Positions 36,331 through 46,973 of a stretch of DNA of 64,000 bases are shown one piece after another. The DNA is taken from positions 175,621 through 239,620 of the forward strand of contig JNEN01000719.1 of the NCBI GenBank assembly GCA_000697355.1, written 5' to 3'. Made by a program: the position numbers and the translations under genes. This DNA comes from Syncephalastrum monosporum B8922 (taxonomy: Eukaryota; Mucoromycota; Mucoromycetes; Mucorales; Syncephalastraceae). Every line of letters begins with the position of its first letter. Positions within the stretch are counted from its first letter, which is position 1. Below the pieces are notes generated by a model, which worked only from the letters and a program-made list of their open reading frames with translations, did not search any database and had not been told where the DNA came from.

Positions 36331-37070
36331 GACTCGCTTGATTTCTGGCAAATTCTCTGCCATGCCTTTGTCTCGCGCATAGGACACCGGATGCTTCATA
36401 GACGTGATATCCAAAAAGTAACGACGAATCGAGTCTGGCACCGCACCGGGCGTGCCGCTCACGACGTGGTCTGTGAGCTGGCGGTTGCGGTGCGTCCCAC
36501 CCTTGATGACAATGCCTTGTGTGAATAGAGTAAATTTGGCCCTCGTGTCGACCACGCCCATGATCTGACGAGGCAGTTAATGGGAAGGCCTGAGAACGAT
36601 CGCGCGAGGTTTATGGACGATGCTACCCACGCGACTCAAGACGTCCAACAAGATGGGCAGCGGTCTTTCCAGCACCACTCTGAGACTTTCCAATCCTGTT
36701 GTTGGGCAATCGTCATAGCCAAGAGAGCTGGGGAGGGCGAGCGGGTGGGAAGAGGAGAGAGGCGACACAGGAGAGAGAAAGAAGACTGGAGTCGTAGCCG
36801 GTAAAAGGATGGATACTTCTTTACAACTTATAATGTATTTTCAAGGTGAATGTCAAGTGACATGATCTTCTTTCTGCGGCTTACAGCTTATGCAGCAACA
36901 ACGGCAGCGCATGCTCTTGGATTCGAGATGGTTTGTAGAAACCCCATAGTATATTGACCTTGCAGGAGCTCCTTTTTCCTGGTAAACGTGAATCTTTCTT
37001 CTGAAGGACGTACGCTCGACGCCTGTCTATAACCCAGGTACATGTATTGGCTCCAGGGTCTGACGAGAAG
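36270..37070 (-). pseudogene. DBP5/DDX19-like DEAD-box helicase pseudogene
   Basis: DBP5 remodels mRNPs at the nuclear pore. Here only broken pieces remain on the minus strand. KELLQGQYTMGF (about 36965) shifts frame into YKPSRIQEHALPLLLH (Q-motif region). Motif I survives as SQSGAGKTAA near 36690 in another frame. Motif Ia reads RPSH-stop-LPRQIM at about 36575-36600, where DBP5 proteins have APSRELARQIM, so a Glu codon has become TAA. VVSGTPGAVPD (motif Ib region) and IRRYFLDI follow. No DEAD box is seen after it. Multiple frameshifts and a nonsense codon make this a pseudogene. The assignment rests on motif order and remembered family consensus. Confidence 0.6.
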
Positions 37071-37480
37071 GATCCGAGGAGTGTTCCAAAGTATGCTCAA
37101 GTCTCTGTCAGCTTTCTGGCTTGTACACCATTGTTCTAAATCGGTAGTTGCAGCTCTTCTACTCTACGCATACCTTTGTTTCGACTATAGCGTCATCGCG
37201 CATCTCTACAGGTGTATCTCTTTGGTGTGTTCGATAGCTTTTTATTTGAAATTTGTCATGTACCATTGCCTCCTCTCTTCTCATCCGAATCATACCAAAC
37301 GGCCATGGTTTATTCTGAATACAGAGACGAAAAGAAATAAAGAGGACTACTCGGAATGTTCTTCTGCTATAGCTTGGAGATCTCTCGTCAGGTTGCTCGC
37401 AGAGGGATGACGGTCAATTGGTAGGGAAGTGGTTTTTGCTAACACTTCAAGCATGTTGCTAGTGATCTCAGCTTCTCTCT
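37025..37480. repeat. Direct repeat, also at 28180-28640
   Basis: Second copy of the downstream flank described at 28180-28640. It overlaps the last exon of copy 3 and the 5' remnant of the DBP5-like pseudogene. Confidence 0.7.
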
Positions 37481-38093
37481 AAAGCAGTAATTAGAGGTTG
37501 CCTAATTGAACTTGTATGAAAATTACTTGAACCGAGATTGCCGCAGAGAGATAACCAGCCGACTGATAATACGCGCCAAATTCATTTGGACTTTGCGGTA
37601 TGGTGATGCACTTCTCGTAGTGGATAATGGCCTGGTGCTTGGGACTGAGGTTGAACCGGTTGGATCCGTAGATGGTGGCTGTGAGACCTGCCCACTGCAC
37701 AGTCTCACATTCTAAATACTGGTCTGCCAGCGCATGATACTGGCTGGCGAGATCTGCGAGGACCAGCGGTGGAGGCGTGACAGCCTCAAATGGCCGCATA
37801 CGAAAATTGTCCCAATGCTCCCTGGAAATCAATCCGACACAGTTGATACCCTTTTGGCCGGGCTCAATGAGAGGCTTGTTATCGGATCTAAATATGCGGG
37901 CGGCGCCACGCAACTGCGAGAGCAAGATCTGAACCTTGCCGCTCTCCTTGATAACATTGCCGAGGGCAAAGGACGATTCTAGGGCGTCACGAAAGGTCGT
38001 GAAGCCTTCATCGTGGGCACCGGATTCCGTGCGCAGTTGGTTTCCGTCGATGGGCTCTTGTGCCAACACAGGTGAGTTCTGGATATCGGTCAT
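37347..38093 (-). CDS. Three-copy family, copy 3 (short form)
   Basis: Function unknown. Exons 38093-37527 and 37478-37347, with a short 48-nt intron, give 232 aa with a clear ATG (MTDIQNSPVLAQEP). The last exon is 132 nt, identical in length to that of copy 2. Shared parts are RSDNKPLIEPGQKG, ALADQYLECETVQWAGLTAT, YGSNRFNLSPKH, and AGYLSAAISVQ with the terminal helix to EEHSE. The block that in copy 2 carries the D...GEEK motif is absent and is replaced by REHWDNFRMRPFEAVTPPPL. The word MRPFEAV occurs in copy 2 too, but at an earlier position, which points to a mosaic rearrangement. If the family is a nuclease, this copy should lack the active site. It is the only copy with an ATG-initiated, unbroken frame. 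Confidence 0.6.
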
Positions 38094-39840
38094 TTTTGAA
38101 TTACTGCTGATTTTGTTTCGTGATAGGATTCGCGATAAAATTGTTGCTTCGTAACGTGCGGGTTGATGTTTTTCTTGCTGTCCCCTGTAGTAGGAACACC
38201 ACGTGTGAGGGGTGAGTGATAGGTAAGCTTAAAAAAGAGGAATAGAAAGATATGTAATGAGCACCAGTCAAACCACAAGGTATGTGTTTAACGTGTACGA
38301 GGGTATAAAAGAAAAGAGAATAAAGGTAACAAGGGAATCAGAGAGGAATATACGTCTCTTGATTATACAGGTTGAGAGAACAGGCAAAGAGGAATGTTAC
38401 GTCTCTTGTGTGTGTGTAAAGAAATAATGGGGCGGCTTGTGTTATCGGTGGAGTAGGCGATTCCAACGGAGGCAAAGGATAATATTGACTGTTCTAGAGA
38501 CACAAAGTATTGGATATTTATACTGTTTTCTAAACTATAAGGATTGAACAAGAAATACTTTGAGGTTGAGTAAAAATAAAAGAGAGGGAGGATGAGGTGA
38601 GGTGGTTACGGGAAGAAAAGTGGAGGGCAGGGGCTTTACGAGAAAAAAGATGGAGGCAGCAAAAGAGAAGTCAACAAATGGTTGTAAAAGGAAGGTGCGT
38701 GTAACCTATCCGCTCTCTGTGCTTGGTGGTGCTTGGTGGGACTTGACACCTTACACCAGGTGAGACCAGGCGCAAAGAACACCATACGGAGCAGCACCAC
38801 AAGGCCCAAGCAAGGAACCATGCGGGCAAGAAACAAGAATCCAAGGAACCATACGGAATATGGTATATGTTTTTGTCTCAAATGAAATAATGAAATCACC
38901 CTGACAGGGATTAACATCAGGTATTTTTCGTGTATCAAAGGGTTCGTTGGCATATTCTGCTAGCACGCGGTCCATGTTACCGTTAGAAAAAAGAGTTCTA
39001 AGGAAAAGGTATTGGTGCCATATATCGATGGTCTTATCTGCCTTTTTCATCCTTCATTTTGCATGTGCAGTTTACCTAAATATGAAGAAGAACGATATAC
39101 CATCATCTATCTTTTTGGTGCTGTACATACAGTACAGTACAGTATTTATATGCTCGTCCGGGTGATAGCAGCAGAGTGTGAGCCAATAGCAATGACTGTG
39201 CAGCGACGACATGTATATTCCGAGGCCCTCTGCTTCATTATTGGCGCTGCATTCAACTGCCTCAGTCGCAATGTATGCATAATGTCACTCTGTAGTCCTT
39301 TGGTAATTGCCGCAATATGATTGGATGCTCCATAAATATCGTACCTCCCTGTAACAGAGGTGAAACCTCGTCATGGAGGACAGAACTGGGAACAGCGCGT
39401 GAAACAAAAAGACAGGAAGACTCATATATCACTCTAACACTATATCCGCATATTATATCCGCACGTACTGTGTCTACCTATACCCCAGGTTTGGCGTCAA
39501 TTGGGTGTCAAATCGTTGAGTAAGACGGTATGATGGAAGTTAAGGTTATGTCGATTCTTATGTATATGTAGGATGCAGGATATGTGCATGTTGTAATCAG
39601 GATATAAAAAACATTATAAGCAGCAAAACGAAATTGATCTGCAGCAACCATATATTTTGGTGTGTTGCTAGACGGCCATGTCTTAAACTTTTAAGTGTGC
39701 GTGTAACAAAACATGATACTTAACCTTGACCTTGTGTGCAGGGTTTTTCTGGCAACAAGACAGAAATTGTATTCAATGTAGCGTCAAGATAAACAGTCGC
39801 TGAAGACTGAACGGAATAAAAAGAAAAAACAATGCAAGAC
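38094..39840. other. Gene-poor spacer, possible LTR-like segment
   Basis: No gene is supported. The minus strand from about 38720 to 38300 has promoter-like CT-rich sequence, a TATAAATA box (about 38515-38525) and short words repeated twice (AAGAGACGTAACATTCCTCT / AAGAGACGTATATTCCTCT), suggestive of an old LTR, but no terminal TG..CA pair, target duplication or partner was found. A minus-strand peptide MDRVLAEYANEPFDTRKIPD (about 38975) may be an element remnant. Confidence 0.3.
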
Positions 39841-40080
39841 TTGGGGTGATGTCATGTGGTTTGCTTTCTTTCCCTGTTCTTGTGGGGTTTTTTTTTCTGG
39901 GCGGGCCGGCCTTAAAGAAGAGCAAGGCGCGCGTCACCAGCCTTTGCTGGTTTTTTTTAGCTCATTATTTGATTTACCGCTGGCATCGGATTGGTCAAAT
40001 CTCTTTTTCATGCTTTTCCTTCTTTGCGCGTCTTGGCGACCGACTGTTTTCGATTTCTTGCACCTCTTTCACTTTTCATA

Positions 40081-40799
40081 ATGTAAGTTTTTCGATCTCG
40101 GGGGTCAAGCGGGCCTTTTCTCTATTACAACACTACTCGCGTATGACGTCTCTAAACAGCCTATCACTAGGTCGGCACCTTACGACCCTTACATTCCTAA
40201 CGCCCAACAGAATGCGGGTGGCGCTCCACCCAAGACGCAGCGGGTCCAAGCCCAAGTGGACGAAGTGGTGAACATCATGCAAGATAACATTGACAAGGTT
40301 ATGCAGCGTGGTGAACGTCTCGATGATTTGCGTGGCAAGACGGGTAAGTCAGAAGACGCTTTTTGTTTTTTGATCTGTGAAGGCCTTCTCCATATATTTA
40401 CAGCTTTATCCTACCATAGAGGATTTGCAGTCGACGTCGCACCACTTCCGCCGTGGCGCTAACCAAGTCCGCAAGCGCATGTGGTGGAAAGATCTGAAAT
40501 GGAAGATCATCATTGCAGTGACCATTTTGGTGATTTTGGGCATCATCATTGGTAAGTTCTCGAACCTCTCTCAAATTTATAACCGCTTATTGACCGGGTC
40601 GCGTGATGATTTGTGTAGGTTCTGTTGTCGGTACTCAGGTAAGCAGTGGGCAATAAGCATGGGATCTGGATAATGGGATGGGTATTCATACCGTTGCGTA
40701 TTCCGAAACATTTAGACGCACAACAACAATGACTCTTCCAACCAGCAACAACAGCAGCAGGGTCAGCAGCAGGGTCAGCAGCAGCAGCAGCAAAAGTAG
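40081..40799 (+). CDS. SNC1: Synaptobrevin/VAMP R-SNARE (Snc1/2 type)
   Basis: This is an exocytic and endosomal v-SNARE that pairs with plasma-membrane t-SNAREs. Coding exons 40081-40082, 40171-40343, 40420-40551, 40619-40638 and 40716-40799 give 136 aa. The first intron (GTAAGT at 40083) splits the initiator codon AT|G. The N-terminus reads MSAPYDPYIPNAQQ. The SNARE motif (about 31-88) includes VDEVVNIMQDNIDKVMQRGE with the zero-layer Arg, LRGKTEDLQ across intron 2, and FRRGANQVRKRMWWKDLKWK, followed by one transmembrane helix (IIIAVTILVILGIII). Unusually for a tail-anchored R-SNARE, about 28 residues follow the membrane segment, ending in a Gln/Gly-rich stretch. Earlier termination is possible if the last two introns are mis-assigned, but the total length is in frame. 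Confidence 0.93.
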
Positions 40800-41587
40800 G
40801 GTCAGCCACCGGGTTAAAAACCAAAAAATGATATCCCCACGTCTCTTGCTCTTTGCTATGAATGATGATCCCACGTCGATCCGACTGCTTCATAACACCT
40901 TGCTAGTGTCCCCTTGTCTCAGTTCATTTTTTTTTATTTCTTCTTACCAGTCTTATATTACCTATTCTTCTATCTTTCTTCCTTTCCTTTGTGTAGATAT
41001 AAAGTTATACGCTTTTTCGGAATGGTTCTTCGGGTTTGCTTGGCAGGAGGATGTTCATATTATATATCTTTGACTGAGAATGCTGCTGACAAACAAAAAG
41101 GCCCACAAGCGCTGCTTTTACCACGACTGTTTATAGATGTATAAGGATAAGGTTACAAAGGTATTTGAGAACGAGATGAGGAACGTTTATACAAGGAATA
41201 TTTTGATCTTCTTGGTCTTGTGGACCGCGCATGCATGCATATCAGCAGGACGTATCATGCTGGTATTTGTTTCTTTATTTCTGATACAGTAAAATAAATC
41301 ATATCAGGAATATCTTTCTATTCAAGCAAGGGCAGCTTTGGCTGGTACCTTGCAGTGGCATGCATTTCGCAGCAGCTCTATCTATATCCCTCCATACAAA
41401 CGATATTCTGTACGATGTCGAAAAATCATCGTCTGAATCTAGCATTTAAAATCAATAAGACACTGTAAGTATGTATGTACAATCTGCCGTTAAGCCGCAC
41501 ACAGTACTGATAAGTGCTAATCTCATCATCCTCGTCGGTGTAATGAGCTTTGCAGGTATGAACATCTATTTATTATGCAATATGCGT
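40800..41587. other. Convergent 3' spacer, VAMP / frataxin
   Basis: 3' UTRs of two converging genes, pyrimidine-rich then AT-rich. No gene or structured RNA was recognised. Confidence 0.45.
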
Positions 41588-42228
41588 TTAATGGGCCAAA
41601 ACGTCGATAGGCTGGCCAAGGGCTTCACTCAGTTCTTCGTTCAGAAGACCATCCAAAGTATGATTGTCGCGGTGATAGAACCATTTGTTGCTTTCCATGT
41701 CATAGTCGTACCGTTTGGGACCGCTACCATCAGTACTAAGTGAGACTACTAGATAGAGGGCAGAGTATCATTTGAATACCTCTTGGGCGAAGATAGCCAG
41801 ATTTGTTGGTTGGGTGGCTGTTTGTTGATCACATAGGTACCGTGTGCACCGAGCTTGAGGGTCATGACACCCTGTGAGTATTCGACGTCAAAGCCGTCAA
41901 TCTCTGTTTCGTCGCCAATCGCCTCGAGGTTATCAACAATCACGTCCAGCGTTTCGTCCGCGTACTGGTGGTAATCGCCTACTGACAATTTTCTGCAGTC
42001 GTTGAGTCATAATTTCGCACCCTCGTGTCAATGCCCTTACGCAGTCTTGAATTTGGAAGTATGGGATGTGTACTGCCGGCTTAAGAAGGTGTGCGAGGGC
42101 GCGATTGGTGTCAGTCGTTGCGCCGTACTGGGGTAATGGCGAGGCAAATGACGGGAAGCACTCACGCCGAGAACGCGTAAGCTGCTACGAGAGGCTACGG
42201 CAGCACGCACAAATCTAGGCAGGGACAT
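41588..42228 (-). CDS. YFH1: Frataxin, mitochondrial iron-sulfur assembly factor
   Basis: Frataxin stimulates sulfur transfer on the Nfs1-Isd11-Isu1 complex in the mitochondrial matrix. Exons 42228-42041, 41992-41780 and 41735-41588 give 182 aa. The N-terminus MSLPRFVRAAVASRSSLRVLG is Arg/Ser-rich without acids, a matrix-targeting signature. The fold follows: an acidic first helix (DYHQYADETLDVIVDNLEAI), FDVEYSQGVMTLKLG, then GTYVINKQPPNQQIWLSSPK, and across the last intron GPKRYDYD and WFYHRDNHTLDGLL. The signature strand and the acidic iron-binding ridge are intact. A 93-nt in-frame segment after LRVLG begins GTGAGT and ends in AG, so an additional intron that would shorten the presequence by 31 residues cannot be excluded. 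Confidence 0.95.
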
Positions 42229-42579
42229 TGTATATTGCAAAGCGTATTGCAAAATGAAAATAAATACAGAAACACACGTTGGCCCTCGTATGTACAACGG
42301 GATCGAACTCACAGTTTCCCCCCGCTTGTTTATTTTACCGAAGGGCAACCACTTTTTGCACGTCATACTGCTTGTGTATGAGCTTATCTCAGTCCAATGT
42401 CCCTGGTCGAACTTGTTGGTATAGGCTAGTTTATAAGTTAAAATCTGCTCATTACCACCACGGGTGTCGTCTAATTCTATCTGCATACATAGGTAATATG
42501 TAGACGATATAAATGAAAAATAACGCTGTACACCGTTGTAGAGTAGATTCAGACGCCTTTTTGTTTCTTGAGTCGGGTA
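42229..42579. promoter_or_regulatory. Frataxin promoter spacer
   Basis: 351 bp between two minus-strand genes. An upstream extension of the frataxin frame exists but lacks motifs. GGATCGAAC near 42299 resembles part of a tRNA T-arm, but no cloverleaf could be drawn. Confidence 0.4.
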
Positions 42580-44284
42580 TTATGTCGCAGGCCCTCTGAC
42601 AAGGATACACCCTGGATAAGGTACCTCTGTGCGCCATCCTTGCTGCTTCAGCAGCCGTAGCGCCGAAGGCAAAAGTTTGGACTCGCCATATTTCGAATGC
42701 CTGCCTGCGCCCGTGACTACGCGCAGCGGCTGTAAGCGTTTACGCGCTGCAATCCCATCAGTCAGTCAGTGTCAGTCAATCGGTACCTGCCTTATCTGCC
42801 CAGTACGGTGTCCTTACGTGATTGCATTTGGCTCCTGGACCACCACTGGGTGACTCCTTCCTTGATGAGTGTCTGCGCCTCGCTTACTGAAAGACCGTGG
42901 AGATCGAGTAAATTGTCATCATTATGCTCCAGCCTGTATCCGATATTTAGCCTGCCCGTCACGAAAAGCGGTTTCCTTCCACTATTTACCGATGTCCTCG
43001 TACAAGGGCTCGTGCAGCACGCATGTTCCATTCCTTGGCTTGTTTGTCCAGCTGACGCGCCTATTCTCATCTCTCTGCGGTGAGCTTACGTACCAAAGCC
43101 ATTCCCAGCCAGCTTACGTTATCTGAATAGTAGAATGCGATGCCTCCTTCGGCGCCCTTGTTTCTGGACCGTCGATATGCTTCGGCTGCGCGCTGGAACA
43201 GCTCGTTGCGCTGCATGATACACGACATGGCCATCGACCGGCATTCCTCGGGATCGTCTTCGGCATAACTGTCGCGATTGTTAAGGAGCAAATACTCGGG
43301 CAGCGTCGCCACATCCTTGAGATCGGCCTTGATGCTGGCTTGCAGTGACAGCTGCTTCATCCTTTCCGCAAGCTCCTTTTGTTCGCGATCAAAGGTCAAG
43401 GCAAACTGGACGGCTTCCTGGACCTGCTGCTCAATGCTGGGCGGCGGTTTGGTGTCGAGGTTGGCTACGGTCACACCCGCAGCTAGGCCGTGGATCTCTT
43501 GCGGTGTGCGATCCGCGAGAATGGGGCGTAGTCGGGATTCGACGTCATCCATGTCGCGTATCTGCTGCCATTGGTGAAGCTCCATATGAGGCTTTTGCTC
43601 CTTCTCCAGCAACGTACGCACGGATGCAATGATGTTGCCTCGCGAACGTTGCACACAGCCAAGGATCACAGAACGCTGCACGGATGGAAAGACGTTCTGG
43701 ATGGTGTTCACCTGATCGTCGTATTGGTGCCATACATTGAACGGAACCGTGGCGGGCGATGCCTCGTCGGATTCATGCTCGAGACGCCTTGCCCCCGTCA
43801 TGAGGACATTCGACCAAACCACCTTGTCCTTGTTCTTCTTCTTCTTGTCCTTCTTTTTGGAGCTGGTATCTTGCTCTTCGTCTGTGAGAGAACCGGAGGT
43901 GCTCGTCTCGGACTGCTCCTCGAGAAAGACATTATTGAGCAAGATGTCTGTCGCTTTCTCAAGATCATTGCCTTGCGCCTTGAGTGTATTTAGCAGTTCT
44001 TCCTTGGTAAGGGTAGGGAAGCATTTGAACAGAAAGTTGAGGTCGTCGTGCTCTTCGTTGAGGAGAAGATCCTGTTCTTGCTGCAAGATATCATGGCTGT
44101 CGTTCTGCGGCTGTTGTTCTGACGTCCCTGAGCTTTCGAGGACAGCAGACGCTTCATGCGCAAGCTCTTTCAGCATGTCATATGACGCCGCATAGTTCTG
44201 AGTATCATTCCATATCGCTTGTACAAGCGCAGGATCCAAAGGAGGACAAAAGACTGACTTTATAATTTCTGGTTGGGTATCCAT
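42580..44284 (-). CDS. CUE2: CUE-CUE-DUF1771-Smr endonuclease (Cue2-like)
   Basis: This is a likely no-go-decay endonuclease that recognises ubiquitinated stalled or collided ribosomes and cuts mRNA in the A site (known for yeast Cue2 and worm NONU-1). Exons 44284-43118, 43060-42990, 42933-42818 and 42746-42580 give 506 aa. In order: a CUE-like helix bundle at about 78-125 (LNFLFKCFPTLTKEELLNTL), a Lys-rich linker, a second CUE-like unit at about 190-230 (TIQNVFPSVQRSVILGCV), and a DUF1771 region (RNELFQRAAEAYRRSRNKG, continuing ARQLDKQAKEWN over intron 1). Then the Smr domain: LLDLHGLSVSEAQTLI with the DxH catalytic motif, and RVVTGAGRHSKYGES over the last intron with the GxGxHS loop. Both Smr motifs are intact, so nuclease activity is expected. 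Confidence 0.9.
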
Positions 44285-44987
44285 ACAATATAAATATCAT
44301 ATATAGTCGTGACGGTACCTGTAACTTTTCTAGTCCCTCATTATTTTCCGTTTGTTTTCTGTTTTTTCTTGTCGAGCGTGAGCTGTATTGATTGTCTTGA
44401 AGTCTTCCCATTATAAATCATCATCAATTCTAGATGGAAAAAACTGAAGACGATTCGAAAGCGTGTCTGCACAAATATTCACTTAGCAACGGTGTACTTT
44501 GAAAGTCAGTTCAAAGTCACAGGCATTCATCTCACGGGGTCATCTCTTTCGCCCTGTACCACTTGTATGTGACAAGTCATAGGTTGTCCTTGCAATGTGT
44601 TACATGCTGCAGTATATTGTAAACCTTCGTCATAACCTAATTTCAATCTGTGTCTGCTACATATCATAAGGAACGGTCTTCTTCTGCTGATGCGCAAAGT
44701 AGCAAGGGCGGAGTATTACTTGGATGTCACTATCACTACCAGTTAAAGCTTGCAGCACTGCCATGTAGAAACGCGGCTTACATGTCACATACTATGCTCA
44801 AATACCTCCACTGCATGAACATGTCTCATAGAGCTACTCTATGAGATTTATAAAAATGTGACTTTTGAGGCTTCTATGTGTTACGTGCTGTTTTTCCCCA
44901 GTCAGTCAGGTACATGCAAACAAAGGCCAGATCTGCGGAGTTGTGAGGAACTTTGCTCTTCTCACATATTAACAATACAACTTCGCC
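44285..44987. promoter_or_regulatory. Divergent promoter, Cue2-like / TRM5
   Basis: About 700 bp between divergent start codons of two translation-related genes. No operator was recognised; the short frames here are not supported. Confidence 0.4.
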
Positions 44988-46973
44988 ATGTCAACCACGA
45001 GCCGAGCCATGTTGAGCGAAGCGCCTGCCAACAAGGGCATGACATGCCTCGATCGCAGTCGATTTACGTATGATTGGCACGTCCGTGGCATCCGGCTTCC
45101 GGGACGTGCCATTCCATCTATAACTTCCGAGCGCCAGGAGTAAGCTGAACAATAGGCAAAGGTGAACTAAAGCCGACCATCCATGGTTCGTAATATGATA
45201 CTGTAGCTGGATGCTCCAGGTTCCTCGGCTGCCCATGATTGTGCGCGACACAGAAGGCGACAGTCTTTACGCTGTACTACTCGTCAATGTCCAGGAAGAG
45301 TCGGAGCTGTCCGGTGATGTTCGCGAAAAAATGCGTCACGAAGGCTGGACTTTTGTCAACCACACATTTCATATCACCTATGACTACTGGACCGCAGGTG
45401 TGTCCGACAAAATATATATATATTTATATATGCCATGCTAAAGGAGTCGACGACGCAGATCAAATATTCCGAGCGGTTCTGCCCGGAGACAATATCCCTT
45501 CTTCTTTCACCAAAGTGGGTCATATTGGTAAGTGCTGATAGAGAAAGTACGTAAGGTGCTTATTATTTTTCTGTGTGTATTAGCCCATCTGAATCTGCAG
45601 CCTGAATTTGATGCTTACAAGGCCTTGATAGGCCAAGTCATTCTGGATGTAAGTTCAATGTCTAAATGTGGAAAAAGCACAGACCCAACCAAATTAGTAG
45701 AAATACAAAAACATCACTACTGTGGTCAACAAAACAACCATGATTGATAACACGTACCGTAACTTTCAAATGGAAGTCCTCGCCGGTGAAGACCAGATGG
45801 TCACTACTTTGGTAAGAACACAAACAGCAGAGGTCTTTCGCGTATACTCAACAGGAATAAACGATACGGTACACCACTTACTTTCTCTTCTCTTGCTCTG
45901 TGTGTGTCATGTTGTTTTCTGTTTACATAGTCGGAAAACGGCTGCCGCTTCATGCTCGATTTTAGCAAAGTGTACTGGAACTCACGCCTGCAGCACGAAC
46001 ATGACCGGCTCGTTCGGTCCTTTGCGAAAGGGAGCGTCATCTGTAAGTTATCCCCCCAGTCTATACCAAATATATAGAATGTGCGAATAAGTGCAGGAAA
46101 AAAGAAAAAAAAAAGGAAGCTGCATACGAATATTTGGCTCAACGAAAAACACGGGTAGGCGACGTCTTTGCTGGCGTAGGGCCTTTTGCCATTCCTGCAT
46201 GTAAAAAGCAAGGATGCAAAGTCTATGCCAACGATCTGAACCCGGCCTCCGTTGAATGGTTGAACAAGAATATCGCGTTGAACAAGGTAACATGACAGCA
46301 TACGATTTTCCGCTTGCCGACGCTGCCGGGACCTTGAACCCGTGCAACATGCCCCCCCCCCTTCTTTCGCCTTTTTCGCCCCCTTTACACACAGACTTTT
46401 TTGGGGTCTAGGCATCCGTGTTCATGAGTGCGAAGTGACTGACATTCATGTTGTGTGCCGCTCTTTTTTTTTAAAAAAAATAGGTTGGGTCTGACCGGAT
46501 ACAGACTTATAATATGGATGGACGAGCCTTCATACGCGAGACCTTTGCCTTGCATGACCACATTGATCATTATGTCATGAACCTGCCTGCGATCGCACTT
46601 GAGTTTCTAGGTTAGTCTGAGCTAGGGCAACAGAAAATAGAAGCTCACGCGTTATGATGATATATTCAGATGCGTTTCGCGGATTGAGTGACCACGTATC
46701 ACGCACAACGTCTCCCATGATCCATTGCTACTGTTTCACAAGAGGTTCCGATCCTCTGAGTGAGATCAATCAGGTAAGCATTTGCCGCGCACAGATGGAA
46801 TTGATAGAGCTTAACGGTCTTTAAAGCGGATAGAGCAAGCAGTGGGCAGTGCACCGCCTGAAGCTGACATCTACTGGGTCCGCACAGTAGCCCCCAAGAA
46901 AGAAATGTACTGTGTCTCCTTCCGGCTCCATCCATCTATGCTTGAGGTGCAAACAAACGGAAGCGCTCCATAG
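44988..46973 (+). CDS. TRM5: tRNA (guanine37-N1)-methyltransferase Trm5
   Basis: Trm5 methylates G37 beside the anticodon using S-adenosylmethionine, preventing +1 frameshifting; it acts in nucleus or cytoplasm and in mitochondria. Ten exons: 44988-45067, 45207-45397, 45459-45527, 45584-45648, 45701-45811, 45931-46042, 46159-46286, 46484-46610, 46670-46773, 46827-46973; 377 aa. Landmarks are [12 protein letters not shown] with LIGQVILD (D1/D2 region), [34 protein letters not shown], the SAM loop [31 protein letters not shown], and [16 protein letters not shown]-terminal CVSFRLHP follows. The acceptor for exon 3 was set at GACGCAG to give [13 protein letters not shown], matching the family; an upstream AAG acceptor would insert five residues. 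At 377 aa it is shorter than yeast Trm5. Confidence 0.93.

Noticed and set aside
38300..38720. Full LTR retrotransposon
   Set aside because: No paired LTR, primer-binding site or polyprotein could be identified; kept only as a low-confidence remark.
40741..40799. CAG-rich tract as a CRISPR or satellite array
   Set aside because: It is a short Gln codon run in the last VAMP exon.
42240..42370. Possible tRNA suggested by GGATCGAAC
   Set aside because: Neither acceptor nor T-stem pairs could be formed on either strand.
43571..44195. Plus-strand frames opposite the Cue2-like gene
   Set aside because: They overlap conserved CUE and DUF1771 coding sequence on the minus strand.
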